From NCBI GenBank assembly GCA_015143295.1, contig CM026562.1, positions 12,614,041 through 12,678,040 on the forward strand: DNA of 64,000 nucleotides, written 5' to 3'. Numbering within the stretch: position 1 is the first letter of the stretch; each line of letters starts with the position of its first letter. The translations under genes were made by a program, and so were the position numbers. This stretch comes from Tetracentron sinense. Taxonomy: Eukaryota > Streptophyta > Magnoliopsida > Trochodendrales > Trochodendraceae. Below, in pieces: positions 46,995-58,268 of the stretch. The notes below the pieces were generated by a model. That model worked only from the letters and a program-made list of their open reading frames with translations, had not been told where the DNA came from and did not search any database.

Positions 46995-48896
46995 GGTAAG
47001 CACCCAATTTTACACCCCACCTGACTATAGTTAAACCCTTTTTTAACTATGGTTACCCCCTGTCAAGTCCTCACAAACCTAAGTAAACCTTTAGTAGCCT
47101 TAGGATTCACCCTAAGTCAAACCCTAGGAAGCCCTAGAACCAAAAACCCTAAACCCCAGGTGACCCTAGCCGAAACCCTAGTCTAGCCCTGGAGCCATTA
47201 GGGCTTGAACCATAGAATCCAAGGCCCCTAAGGCCTAAACCTGTGGCATGGGCCCATAAGGCCCAAAAACCTTAGAACAAACTCCCATAACCCGTATGTG
47301 CAGGGCCCAGCCCAATTCAAAACAAACCTCATAATGTCGGTAGAAGGTCTGCCGACATTATAAAAAGGCTTGTTTTCATATTGTCGGTAGACCTTCTACC
47401 GACAATATACAAGTCCCGAGTTTCAGTCTACGAACACCTGTGGACACTTAACCCTCACCTCGATCTCTCCCTTCAAGCCTCTTAGTCGACCTCCCCTTGG
47501 TCCAACCACCTCTTCCCCCTTCTCCTTAATCCCTTGTAGGTCCTTAGATGTGTTCCTATAAAACCCAACCCTCCTCTAGTGCAAATGGTTGACAGTTTTA
47601 TTGAAGGTGAACCTCTACTACGAAACCCCCATCATCTCAGCCCTCCAATCCCTTGGTTTGGATCTAAGGACCACCTTGGACCCCTCCAGTCCTCCCAGCT
47701 ACTATAGACCATCACCGGAGCACCACCACCGCGATTGCAGGTCATCACCCTTTCGGCTGAAACAGAGCATCAGGGTAGGGTGTTCCCTACCCACTTTCTC
47801 CCTCTTGTGCAATCAATGCGAGCCCCTGGTCATTTCCAGGGGACTTTATTTTGGCTTTTGGTAGAATTTCAGTTCACAACCAAACCTCTACAGGGTGTTC
47901 ACCCAGGCAAAAACACAGCTCAAAAACACTATTATTAATGTTGGTAATCCAATTACCGATATTATCTTTGTTTTTATTCTGGGCTTTTGCAGGGGCCCAG
48001 GCCTGGTAGGAGGCCACTTTAGGCCCTGCTTAGCCCCCTGGGCCCACTTTGGACCTCACTAGACCCCTAACCAAGGTTAAATACACTCCGGTTAATATTT
48101 AACCGTGGTTAAGTACCCCTTAACCCTTAATTGCAATTAGCAATCCTAATCGTAGTTAACTTCGGTTACGGCCTACTGGGCCTAAAAACCAAGTCTAACA
48201 GACTTACTTTTGACCTACCGGGCCTCCCCTTAGCCTACCAAGCTACACATCATATCCCCTTAACTGTGGTTAGCAATCCTAACCATAGTTAATTTCGGCC
48301 TAATCCCGGTTAGCAACCCTAACCTGGGCCGGACTCCATCCTAGTCTACCGGACTACCCCCCCTAAGCCCACCGGGCTTGAATACCATGCACTTGACCTC
48401 TCTCGGTCAACCAAACCCTAGTCTACCAGACTAGTCCATGTTACCCACCCCTGGTGCACACACACATGCCCCTAGCCTCAGCACAGGCTCACGTGCCAGA
48501 ACTACGCTCGGTCTGATCTCACCCTGTGAGTACATAAGCAACCCAACCCGGGTTCGACCCCAGTTAGCTTTTCGTTTCTTGGATTAGTGTTAACTTAAAC
48601 ATTTTGACATTCTAATCAAGATTAACTTTATTTGGCTTAAACCTGGGGAGTAAGGAACCATTGTAAAGACTGAAGCCTCGGGGTGCCTAACACCTTCCCC
48701 GGACTTAACCGACCCCTTACCTTGATCTCACTCACAGACCAAGACCTTATCCAAACCCGGGGGACTTATCCCTTCTGAATGAATAGGTAGCGACTCTTAA
48801 ATGGTAAAACCCTTTCACAACCGTGAGGGTACATAGGTAATTCCACCATCATTCATCCTTTTTGTGAGTGGGAGGGAAGAAATTCCGGCGCTCACA
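46995..48896 (+). repeat. 5' LTR of element D
   Basis: It starts GGTAAGCACCCAATTTTAC (probably TGTAAGC with one change) and ends CGGCGCTCACA. The start is homologous to that of the nested solo LTR at 43383-45436. It contains two inverted repeats flanking a TATA box at 47333-47407, many TTAACCNNGGTTAA-like motifs (47030, 48090-48300) and CCTAGG/GGGCCC-rich text. The partner LTR is outside the window, so the start is set by family comparison. Confidence 0.8.
47333..47407 (+). promoter_or_regulatory. TATA box between two TGTCGGTAGA inverted repeats
   Basis: The first inverted repeat (47333-47359) has arms AATGTCGG and CCGACATT. TATAAAAAGG follows at 47359-47368. The second (47381-47407 with flanking bases) has perfect 12-bp arms ATTGTCGGTAGA and TCTACCGACAAT around three bases. 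A decayed third copy lies near 47935-47965. Confidence 0.85.
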
Positions 48897-48900
48897 GCTC

Positions 48901-48918
48901 TGACGACTCTGCTAGGGA
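48901..48918 (+). promoter_or_regulatory. Primer-binding site of element D
   Basis: TGACGACTCTGCTAGGGA lies four bases after the LTR end. It resembles the TGGCGACTCYGCTGGGGA site of Tat/Ogre/Athila-type elements with a few changes. Which tRNA primes it is inferred from that similarity only. Confidence 0.65.
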
Positions 48919-49782
48919 ATGAGATGGGTTTAACCAGGAACCCGGGTTTAAGCCAACTAAACCTTTCATCTTGATTAAAATGCTTAAGCGTTTAACTTAA
49001 CACTAATCATTTTACATCTCTTGCTTAATTGTGTATTGTGCATCCATACATGTCATCGTAGTGTAATTATCCCATTCAAACCCAGTAGACAGGCTTATTA
49101 CGTTAACGGCTGTTGGATGATCATCCTCAGTATCAGTGACTTAAACGTCTTGGAGGTCTGCGGAGTTACTCCTATTGGGTGATTATCCCTAAAGAAGGAT
49201 TCTGAACACTCCCGCTTACACCAATCGTCCCTTTTCAGGTATGTTCTATACCGGGGAGTCGCATATACGGTGTTAAGTGATCCCCCCATCCTACTAGGAA
49301 CACACCTACATCAAACCAACATTCATACATGTAGTCTAGGCCAGGGTATAGTCTATAAGTAGCCCATCCAGGGAGGGCTACTACAAACCCTAACCTGCTT
49401 GCACCCTATACCTGTCCCCAATCATGATTGACTACCCGGGCACATTCTACCCGGATAAGCACCCACCTAGGGGCATGTAATGAGCCAAACCTGTGCTTGT
49501 AATAAACTACATCCAACCGCGCTTCCCGACACAGCATATGGGGTCCAAATCCCAGGCAGACAGGCCTTCACTGGGCCTATCCCAACTTGATCTGATAGGT
49601 CCCTTGGGTTCCAACAACCTGGGTTAAAGCATGTCGGACCTCCGTCCGTCTGCCCTACTGGATCACATGTGCCTTGTCACAGCCAATCAAAATCAAAAAT
49701 CAAAAATATTGCATCATCATTTTTTGCATCCCATCTGCATACACAGTGCATTCACAGAGTCTATATATTATTATCCAGGTAG
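48919..49782 (+). other. Leader of element D
   Basis: No coding region is seen between the primer site and the first ORF. The segment would be an untranslated leader, a usual feature of Tat-type elements. Confidence 0.5.
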
Positions 49783-50392
49783 ATGGCAAGTCCTTCAGGG
49801 ATTGTTCATTCAATGGGTCGACCATCGAGACCCGTGCATCTAACTTCTCAGGGGGCATGTGATGACAACCTCCAGGAGGCAATTGGGGCTTTCACCTTAA
49901 GTCAGCATCTCGTTTGGGCTCAGTACTACAAAACTGGGACTATCCTAGACCTATCCGTGGTTAACCCAGACTCGCGCCTCATGAACGCTGCTATCCAGAG
50001 TTGGAACACATCTCACATGGTATTCCGTTTCGGTAAGAACGAGCTCTGCCCAACAATGGAAGAGATTCAGCCATTCTAGGGTTAAACATGGACGGTGAAG
50101 CCATAGTACCGTACTACAAGACAACATATACGGCAGACCTATCCAGGTTCTTGCATATCAAGCCTACCTGCTTGCAGCCCAGTCCTAACGGCTCTTTTGA
50201 TTGGATACCCATGTCTTTTCTGGAAAAGAGGTACAAGCGTAAGTGGAACACTGACTCTATTTCAGTGGAACTTCCCGATCTCAACGCCCTTGCACTGATA
50301 GTCATGTCTCAGCTAGTATTCTAAAGGTCCTGCTCACTTGTCGAAGTAGTTTTGGTCGGGATCGTCGAGGAGATGCACAACAGATGCTCAGT
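49783..50392 (+). pseudogene. First ORF of element D (DUF7745-type domain), split by gypsy A
   Basis: The protein starts MASPSGIVHSMGRPSRPVHL and contains WNTSHMVFRFGKNELCPTME, the pattern of the plant retrotransposon-associated DUF7745 domain. A one-base loss near 50078 shifts the frame; the next piece (50088-50324) has MDGEAIVPYYK and FDWIPMSFLEKRYKR. The domain continues after gypsy A from 60910 (VIIPELLRALN). Its function is unknown; such ORFs precede gag in Ogre/Tat elements. Confidence 0.7.
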
Positions 50393-52194
50393 TGTACTGT
50401 CGCGACCCAGTACCCACCCTAGGAGTTAGAGTGAACTTTGGACGACTAATCATGGCTTACATGACTTGCTTGACAAACCAACCTGCAAAAACCCACAGAG
50501 CATATACAATAGAGGATATAAACAGCGGAAACATACTCTAACATAGCACAACGGAAGTCTAAACAAACCTCTATGTATATACGAATCCAAGTTTACACAA
50601 AAGGAATCCAAAAGAAAGTGCGGATAGACCCGCCAAAATACATGGATAAAATCACTCATGCTCACCCACAGCTAATCCACTCAGAATCTAACACCACCTA
50701 CTGATAACCCTCTACGGGAGGTTCCTCAAAAGGCTCCTCGACGTACTCCTCTTCCACCCATGGACCAGGAGCACAAACATCAAATGGAGCAGCAGCTCCC
50801 TCAGAACCTGCCGACATAAGAAGTACGGCTGAGCATGGAATACTCAACGGGTACCAAATACTAACCAATAGTCATAGCATAAAAATGGCAATACATAAAT
50901 CAGGAGCAATTCATATATGTTAGACAGAAACAATTCATATCATACAAGGAAGTAAAGCAATTTATAATCATGCTTGTATTTCGTAGAAAGCCGATAAAAC
51001 CTCTTGAAATCATTGTGCTCTTGACTTGACTTGAAATATCATTTTCGTACTTGAAAGCTTGTCTTGTCTATCTTGCTTGATTCTTGTATGTCGTGTCATG
51101 TCATGCGTGCTTGCTTGTAATCATGTAACTTGTGAGATAAACTTGTAAGGTGTACTTGTGAGATGCGCTTGTGAGATGCCTTGAGAGGGAAGGGAGACCC
51201 TTCTTTATGCAATGCACTTGCGAGGGAAGGGAGACCCTTCTTCATGATATGCACTTGTGAGTGAGGGGAGACCCCTCGTGTAATGTTGGTTCTTGTCTTC
51301 TTGTGAAAAGCGAGGTAAAACATACCATAGGATATGTCCCACCTCTAACCATGTTCTTGAAAACCTCGATAAATCATGTCATGCATGCCGTGCTCGTGGG
51401 AACCGTGTACATACTTGCATTTAAATTTAAATATGACATTTGGGTAATTTCACGATACATATAACATCAATGATTGAGCAATGTAATATTCATATCATTT
51501 AGGGAAAGCAAGAAAACACACTATCATAGGCCCTAGCAATATTCAGAATTTATTAGGCATGCATTTCCTAAATTACAACTCACTTTATTCACCCTGGCAT
51601 TTCATCAAACATGTTATGTTCATTATCGATTTACCCTACAACATGCTTTTCTAGATGGGTTTTTCTCAAATCATACATGTATGTTCATTATTGGAACAAT
51701 GCCCTCCCTATTATAATCATCACAACACAACCATTGGCATCCAGTCGCCCATTCCATCTCCATTCGCCATTCACAACCATCCATCTCATAACACGTGTAA
51801 TAAAGGAAAATAAAGAGAAATAAAGGGGAAAGAATAACTATAACTAGGAGGGTAGTAAGAAGTACTGACCTTGAAGAAATGAGGAAGAAATCCCCTTTCC
51901 AAAACGACTGTGTAGCCGCTGCCCTAGCTTGTTGAACGCTCTCCACGAGTGCTTGAGCCGAGATCTTGGAGAAAATTCGGACTGGAAGTGATCTAGGGTC
52001 TCAAAATCCCTTTGATTTCTCTCCAAAATGGAAACCCTAGGTTTAGGAATCGCCCTTTCTTCTCTTCTTATCTCCCACTATGTCTAAGTGTCGAAATGAA
52101 GCCCTAAAGGCTCGGGTTAAACTCTTAAGGTAAGAGTGAACCGACCAAAGACCATAATACCCTTACTGAAGTTTCTGCAAACACACGAATGCCG

Positions 52195-52435
52195 AATTCG
52201 TTGAGCTATGAACAGTGCTGAACACGTTGTGCTGTGAACAGTGCCGAACACGTTGTGCTGTGAACAGTGCTGAACACGTTGTGCTGTGAACAGTGCCGAA
52301 CACGTTGTGCTGTGAACAGTGCCGAACACGTTGTGCTGTGAACAGTGCCGAACACTTTGTGCTGTGAACAGTACCGAACACGTTGTGCTGTGAACAGTGC
52401 CGAACACGTTGTGCTGTGAACAGTGCTAAACACGT
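52195..52435. repeat. 26-bp minisatellite in the 3' LTR of gypsy A, 9 copies
   Basis: Nine units of CACGTTGTGCTGTGAACAGT plus GCCGAA are arranged head to tail. The period is not a multiple of 3, so all minus frames stay open and yield meaningless repeat peptides. Confidence 0.95.
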
Positions 52436-52439
52436 TGTC

Positions 52440-52765
52440 CGTTGTGTTATGTACAACGTGCCCGACGTGCTGCACAACGTACCCATAGTAACTGTACAAC
52501 GTACCCGTTGTAGCTGCACAATGTACCCGTCGTTGCTGTACAACGTGCCCGACGTGCTGCACAATGTACCCATAGTAACTGTACAACGTACCCGTTGTAG
52601 CTGCACAACGTACCCGTCGTTGCTGTACAACGTACCCGTTGTTGTTGTACAACGTACCCGTCGTTGCTGCACAACGTACCCGTCGTTGCTGCACAACGTA
52701 CCCGTCGTTGCTGCACAACGTACCCGTCGTTGCTGCACAACGTACCCGTCGTTGCTGTACAACGG
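52440..52765. repeat. 22-bp inverted-repeat-rich array in the 3' LTR of gypsy A
   Basis: Units such as ACAACGTACCCGTTGT and ACAACGTACCCGTCGTTGC follow each other. In the first form ACAACG pairs with CGTTGT around TACC. The 5' LTR has a shorter version at 60310-60575. Confidence 0.9.
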
Positions 52766-53096
52766 ATGCACAACGTATACGTTATCAGAGCTCGAGCTAC
52801 GTTCTCAGAGTACGTTGTCTATGCCTTATCAGAGCACGACCTAGCGCCTTCCGAGCTACGTCCTTAGCGCATAATCGAGCTACGATTGCCTGCAGACCCA
52901 GACTGTTTTGGCCATATCTTTTGACTCGTTCGTCCGATTTTGACGATTCAACTTGCGTTGGGTTCGTACTTCGAAAAGGAACATTTCTGACCTCAGAATT
53001 TCCAATTTCCTCCTGATTTATTAATTATACCTCTTTAAAGGCAAAATGACAACGAAAGTGCCATGTATTAAGCATGAAAAAGTCTGGGGCTCTACA

Positions 53097-53133
53097 TCCT
53101 CCCCCCCTTACAAAAATTTCGTCCTCGAAATTT
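53097..53133 (-). promoter_or_regulatory. Polypurine tract and adjacent hairpin of gypsy A
   Basis: The minus strand reads AAGGGGGGGAGGA before the TGTAGAGCC start of the 3' LTR. At 53114-53133 AAATTTCG and CGAAATTT form a perfect 8-bp stem with loop TCCT (plus strand). Confidence 0.88.
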
Positions 53134-53198
53134 GGACGGGACATGCATTACAGAATCAAAACAAAATACAAGCCACATATACAAAACCTATACGAAAC

Positions 53199-56100
53199 TC
53201 ATACAATTAATTCTGGGTAATTTGCTTTGACTTCAGCTTCATGCTCCCATGTAGCTTCTTCCCGAGCATAGTGTTGCCATTGCACCAGAACAAAAGGGAT
53301 TGTTTTGTTGCGAAGCACCTGATCTCTCCGATCCAAAATCTGAACCGGCTTTTCAATCAAGGTGAGGTCCTCTCGAATCTCCAACGGTTCCAAGTCTATG
53401 ACATGCGAAGGGTCCGCAATGTACTTCCGAAGCATAGACACATGGAAGACGTTGTGAACTGCGGCCATGTGAGGTGGGAGAGCTACCCTGTAAGTAACCT
53501 CACCAACTCGTGTGATAATCTCAAAAGGCCCAACATACCGAGGACTGAGCTTGCCTCGCCTTCCAAATCTCATGATCCCTTTTCTAGGAGATACTTTCAC
53601 AAAAACTTGATCCCCTACTTGAAATTCCAAGTCCCTACGGCGCGTGTCCGCATAACTTTTCTGGCGATCTTGAGCAGCTTTTAATCGATCCCGAATGGTC
53701 TTAACTGTGTTTGCAGTTTGCTCATTCAATTCTGGACCAAGTAATTTCCTTTCTCCTACCTCATCCCAATAGAGAGGAGACCTACAACTTCGCCCATACA
53801 AGGCCTCAAATGGTGCCATTTGGATACTTGCCTGATAGCTGTTATTGTAGGCGAATTCAACCAAAGGCAAGTGCTCTTCCCAACTGCCTCTGAAATCCAA
53901 CATACAAGCCGGAAGCATGTCTTCAATGACTTGGTTCACTCTCTCGGTTTGTCCATCCGTCTGTGGATGAAAAGCGGTGCTGAAATCAAGTCGGGAACCC
54001 ATAGCCTCCTGGAAGCTTTTCCAAAATCTTAACGTGAATCTAGGATCCCGATCCGACACAATACTAACGGGCACTCAGTGCAACCTCACCACTTCCTTGA
54101 TGTACAAAGCGGCTAACTGACTAGAGTTGAAAGTAGTTCGGTAAGGTAAGAAGTGAGCGGACTTCGTCAAACGATCCACTACTACCCATATCGCATCGGA
54201 GCCCCTTGCCGTCTTTGGCAAGCCAACTATGAAATCCATGGATATGTTCTCCCATTTCCACTCGGGAATCGGAAGGGACTGTAATAGACCGGCGGGTCGC
54301 ATGTGTTCTGCTTTCACCTGTTGGCACACTAAGCACCGTGCCACATATTCAGCAACATCCCTCTTCATATTCCGCCACCAAAAGTGACTCTTGAGGTTCC
54401 GGTACATCTTTGTACCCCCTGGATGTACTGTGTACTTCGAACGGTGTGCTTCATCCAAAATCTCTCTCCGAAGATTTGCATTGGCTGGAACACACAGCCT
54501 TCCCTTGAATGTGATAGCACCTCGGCTAGTGAGAGAGAAGTCCTCACTACCCTTAGCAACTTCCTTGTCCCGATAATCCAACAATTCAGCATCCGTGGCT
54601 TGGTATTCTTGGATCAAATCTATAATGTATGGCCGAACAGTGACATTTTCCAAGATAGGACTACGGACAGAGTTATTCACACTGATGTCCAGATTTGCCA
54701 AATCTTCTAGTAGCTTCCATTCTTGGACCAACATGTGTGCTAACAACCCCTGAGGTCTTCTACTCAAAGCATCGGCCACTACATTTGCTTTACCCGGGTG
54801 GTATTGAATGGTACAATCATAGTCTTTCAAAAATTTCATCCAACGCCGTTGCCTTAGATTCAGCTCCTTTTGGGAAAAGAGATACTTGAGACTCTTGTGA
54901 TCAGTGAACACATAGAACTCCACCCCATAAAGGTAATGACGCCAAATCTTAAGTGCAAACCGCCGCAAGCTCCAAGTCATGCGTGGGATAATTCTTCTCA
55001 TGCTCCTTCAACTGCCTTGATGCATAGGCAATGACCTTCTTGTGCTGCATGAGTACGCACCCAAGTCCAACGTGTGAGGCATCACTATACACCTCATACC
55101 CATAAGGTCCGGATGGCACAGTAAGGACAGGGGCTGTAGTAAGCCTCTTCTTCAGTTCCGTGAAACTGGTCTCGCACTTATCACTCCATACAAACTTGGC
55201 GTTCTTCCTTGTCAGGTAAATGAGCGGTGCCGCACGGCTAGAGAAACCCTCTACAAATCTCCTGTAGAGCCTGCCAATCCAAGGAAACTACGTATCTCTG
55301 TGACACTCTTGGGCCTCGCCCAACTCATGACTGCATCTATCTTCTTTGGATCAACCGAGATGCCTTCTACAGAAACAACGTGGCCTAGGAATGCCACCTC
55401 TTCCAACCAAAACTCACACTTGCTAAGTTTGGCGTATAGCTTGTGTTCCCTTAGCATTTCCAAAGCAAGGCATAGGTCGCGTGTGTGATCTTCCCGTGTC
55501 TGGGAATAGACCAAAATGTCATCAACAAATACAATCACGCACCTATCAAGATACGGCCGGAACACCCGGTTCATCAAATCCATAAAGGCTGCCGGCGCGT
55601 TTGTGAGACCAAAAGGCATTACCAAGAACTCGTAGTGTCCGTATCGAGTCCGGAAAGCCGTTTTGGGAATATCTTCCGCCTTAATCTTCAACTGGTGATA
55701 GCCCGATCGAAGATCTATCTTTGAGAAAAATCTCGCTCCCTTCAACTGATCGAACAAGTCATCAATCCTAGGCAAGGGATACCTATTCTTTATAGTGACT
55801 TTGTTCAATTGCCGGTAATCGACACACATCCGCATCGAGCCATCTTTCTTCTTAACAAACAACACCGGGGCACCCCACGGTGAGACACTTGGTCGAATGA
55901 AGCCAAGGCCTTGCAATTCCTCCAACTGAGTCTTCAACTCCTTGAGTTCAATAGGGGCCATTCTATATGGAGCCCTGAAAACAGGAGCTGTGCCTGGTGC
56001 AAGCTCGATCACAAACTCAATCTCCCTATCTGGAGGCAATCCCGGAAACTCCTCTGGAAATACATCCAGGAATCCACTCACAACCGGAATAGTCGATGAG

Positions 56101-56518
56101 TCCTTTGCCTCGGGGTTAGCTAAGCTCAACGCCGCAAAACGAGCAATATCTCTACTTTTCAACCCACGAAAGTGAAATGCTTTTCCTTCTACCGGGTTGA
56201 AGAGTACCATTTTCTCAAAGCAAGCTACATGCCCATGATGTGCTGCTAACCAATCCATTCCCAATATAACATCAAAGTCTTGGAATCCAAGGACGATCAG
56301 ATCAACCGCCAACTCGTGGCTTCCAACTTGGACCCCACTATTTCTATACACATTATCTGCCAACACTGTTTTGCCGAGAGGAGTCGAAATGGCTAACTCC
56401 GGTTCTAGCTGAGTAGGCTCCACAGAAAAGCCTTCTGAAAAACCCGGCGAGACAAACGAATGAGTAGACCCGGTATCAATCAACACTCGAGCCAAACACT
56501 CATTGACTAGTAGGGTTC
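53199..56518 (-). pseudogene. Gypsy A pol: protease, RT, RNase H, integrase, chromodomain
   Basis: The frame opens after the putative intron with [20 protein letters not shown] (protease, Asp-Thr-Gly). RT is complete to about 55270, with [34 protein letters not shown] and [12 protein letters not shown] (catalytic Asp pair). A one-base loss near 55270 and a short deletion near 54963 break the RT-RNase H part. Integrase follows ([51 protein letters not shown]), so its zinc ligands and D-D-E residues are all present; one TGA lies at about 54075. The C-terminus ends [16 protein letters not shown], the chromodomain-like segment of Tekay elements. Confidence 0.95.
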
Positions 56519-56661
56519 CTGAAATTTTAGCTAGTTACGTCAATTCAAGCATCAATAGTGTATACACATAGGTATATATATATATAGCATACCAAGTACG
56601 TACACAAGGAATAAAACATAACATAACAATCACGAATAAAGAAATAACTCCAAACGCGTAC
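56519..56661 (-). other. Putative 143-nt intron between gag and protease of gypsy A
   Basis: The minus strand has GTGCAAG|GTACGC at one end and TTTCAG|GAACCC at the other. Joining 56662 to 56518 gives D-V-V-Q-G-T-L-L-V-N-E in one frame from gag into protease. Unspliced, the gag frame ends after about ten codons, and a TAA lies just upstream of the pol frame. Length and position equal those in gypsy B, while the interior differs. Confidence 0.62.
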
Positions 56662-57908
56662 CTTGCACCACATCGTCAGATGCAAGTGCATCACCCTCTG
56701 TCAAGGCAAAAACACGCCCCTGGTTCGCCTGGCGAGACTGAGGTGTAGACCGGGTAGTCTGGGATGACGCCTGATATGATCCTGCTGGGTGTGCTGGGGG
56801 CCTAATCCCCTGAGACTGGCCTGGTAAATGCCGACTGGGGCAATCCCTGATCATATGGCCCTGGCGACCACAATGAAAGCATCCACCCGATGCCCTTCGG
56901 CAATCTCCTGCCGGGTGCCTTCGGCCGCACGAAGTGCAGACCTCGTGTGTATAAGTCGGAGGGGCCGGAGGTGGAGTATACCTCATCGTCTGAGGTGCAA
57001 CAGGCCGTGGCGCCGGAAGAGCCTGAGGTCGCGGTGCGTGAGGCACATACTGCCGGGGAGCTGGAGGCGCATAAGTTGGCCTCATCGGTGGTGTTGGCAA
57101 TGTATACTGATAAGGGCCGGTACGAGTCCGCCTCTCTAGAGGTGCTGAACTACTGGATTGGCCTCTTGCCAACTCCCTCTTCTTGGACACCGCCTCAGAA
57201 TTTGCCTCGATCAATAAGGCTTTGTCTACCACTTCCAGATAAGTAGCGTGCCTGAAAGCCGATACTTTCTCCATAATAACATCCTTGAGCCCTTGCTCAA
57301 ATCTCCTCGCCTTCCTTGCCTCAGTAGCCACCATGTGAGACGCAAATCTAGAGAGCTCCGAGAACTTAGCCTCATATTGTGCTACTGACATCGAACCTTG
57401 CTCAAGGTCGATGAATTCTCTCTTTCCTTTCCCGCGCTCCAATCGGAAAGTACTTCTTATAAAAAGTGTCCTTGAACTCCTCCCAAGTCCAAGGTTGACC
57501 CTACATAGTCAAATCTCGCATCCTCAATGCGGACAACCACCAATGGTGGGCTTCACCTTCTAGCATGAAGACTGCCCATGCTACTTTCTCTTCCTCTATA
57601 GAAGAGAGCACCGCAAATATCTTCTCCATCTGGAGGATCCATGCCTCCGCAGCAAGAGGGTCCACACTCCCATGGAAGGGTGGAGGCCTCAATCTCCTGA
57701 ATGCCTCAACTCCAGCTGTACGATGTACTGGAGCTGCGGGCTGTGGAGTAGGTGCCGCCGACGATGGTATAGCTTGCCGAGCCGCCAGTATGGCGAGTGT
57801 CTCAGCAATAGAGCCTAAGACCTGGGAGAGGTCCGGCTGCTCTTCCTCATCTCTGGAAGAAGATGAAGCTCTGGTGTGTGGTCCACGACCCCGTGTGCCC
57901 CGCCTCAT
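56662..57908 (-). pseudogene. Gypsy A gag
   Basis: The start at 57908 opens RRGTRGRGPHTRASSSSRDE. The Retrotrans_gag core has AWILQMEKIFAVLS, HHWWLSALRMRDL, REFIDLEQGSMSV and YEAKFSELSRFASHMV. A proline-rich linker leads to a zinc knuckle, CFHCGRQGHMIRDC, near 56870-56830. A CAG-to-TAG stop lies near 57500, and a one-base loss at about 57445 shifts the frame. The 5' splice site of the putative intron follows the last gag codons. Confidence 0.93.
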
Positions 57909-58252
57909 GACTAAGGTCCTGAGAACAATAGCACCACATGAGTCTCACTTGAAACCACAACTTATTTCAATGCCATTTCACAATAATTCAATTTGTATTA
58001 GTTGTATAATACTAATATACATCACATCCAGTCATCAGAGTATTCATCACATTATACTGATACTTTAGTGTTCTGGCGTATCTAGGACCGTACTTGGTTA
58101 AAGCAACCATTTTAGACTAAGACTAAAGTTTAGTCTTAAACTTGGATCAAGACTCTCTTCCGACTTGCTTCCTTCCTAACTTGTTTCCTAACATAAGCTC
58201 TTGTCAAGCCGTGGTATAAGATTCTAAGTGACCCTAGAGACCTAAAGCCTAA

Positions 58253-58264
58253 GCTCTGATACCA
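58253..58264 (-). promoter_or_regulatory. Primer-binding site of gypsy A (initiator Met tRNA)
   Basis: The minus strand reads TGGTATCAGAGC, a perfect match, four bases inside the 5' LTR. Confidence 0.95.
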
Positions 58265-58268
58265 CTTC

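Larger units (their letters stand above)
50398..53096 (-). repeat. 3' LTR of gypsy A
   Basis: This 2699-bp LTR runs from TGTCGCGACCC to GGGGCTCTACA. The hairpin (GTTGAG with CTCAGC in the element sense) is at 50828-50848. It holds two adjoining minisatellites at 52195-52765, and reduced GAGGGAAGGGAGAC repeats at about 51185-51275. Confidence 0.97.

Noticed and set aside
47090-47190. Telomere-like AAACCCTAA text
   Set aside because: Only one or two loose units, embedded in the LTR of element D; not a telomeric tract.
47589-47938. Short ORFs in the element D LTR
   Set aside because: Pyrimidine-rich leader text without domain or homologous frame; no support as genes.
53241-53684. Plus-strand ORFs opposite gypsy pol (for example 53241-53684, 57565-58068, 34740-35264)
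   Set aside because: They mirror the well-supported minus-strand gag-pol and have no recognisable domain.
58253-58264. tRNA-like sequence (also 38112-38123 and 14257-14268)
   Set aside because: Only 12-18 bases match the tRNA 3' end and no cloverleaf follows; these are primer-binding sites.
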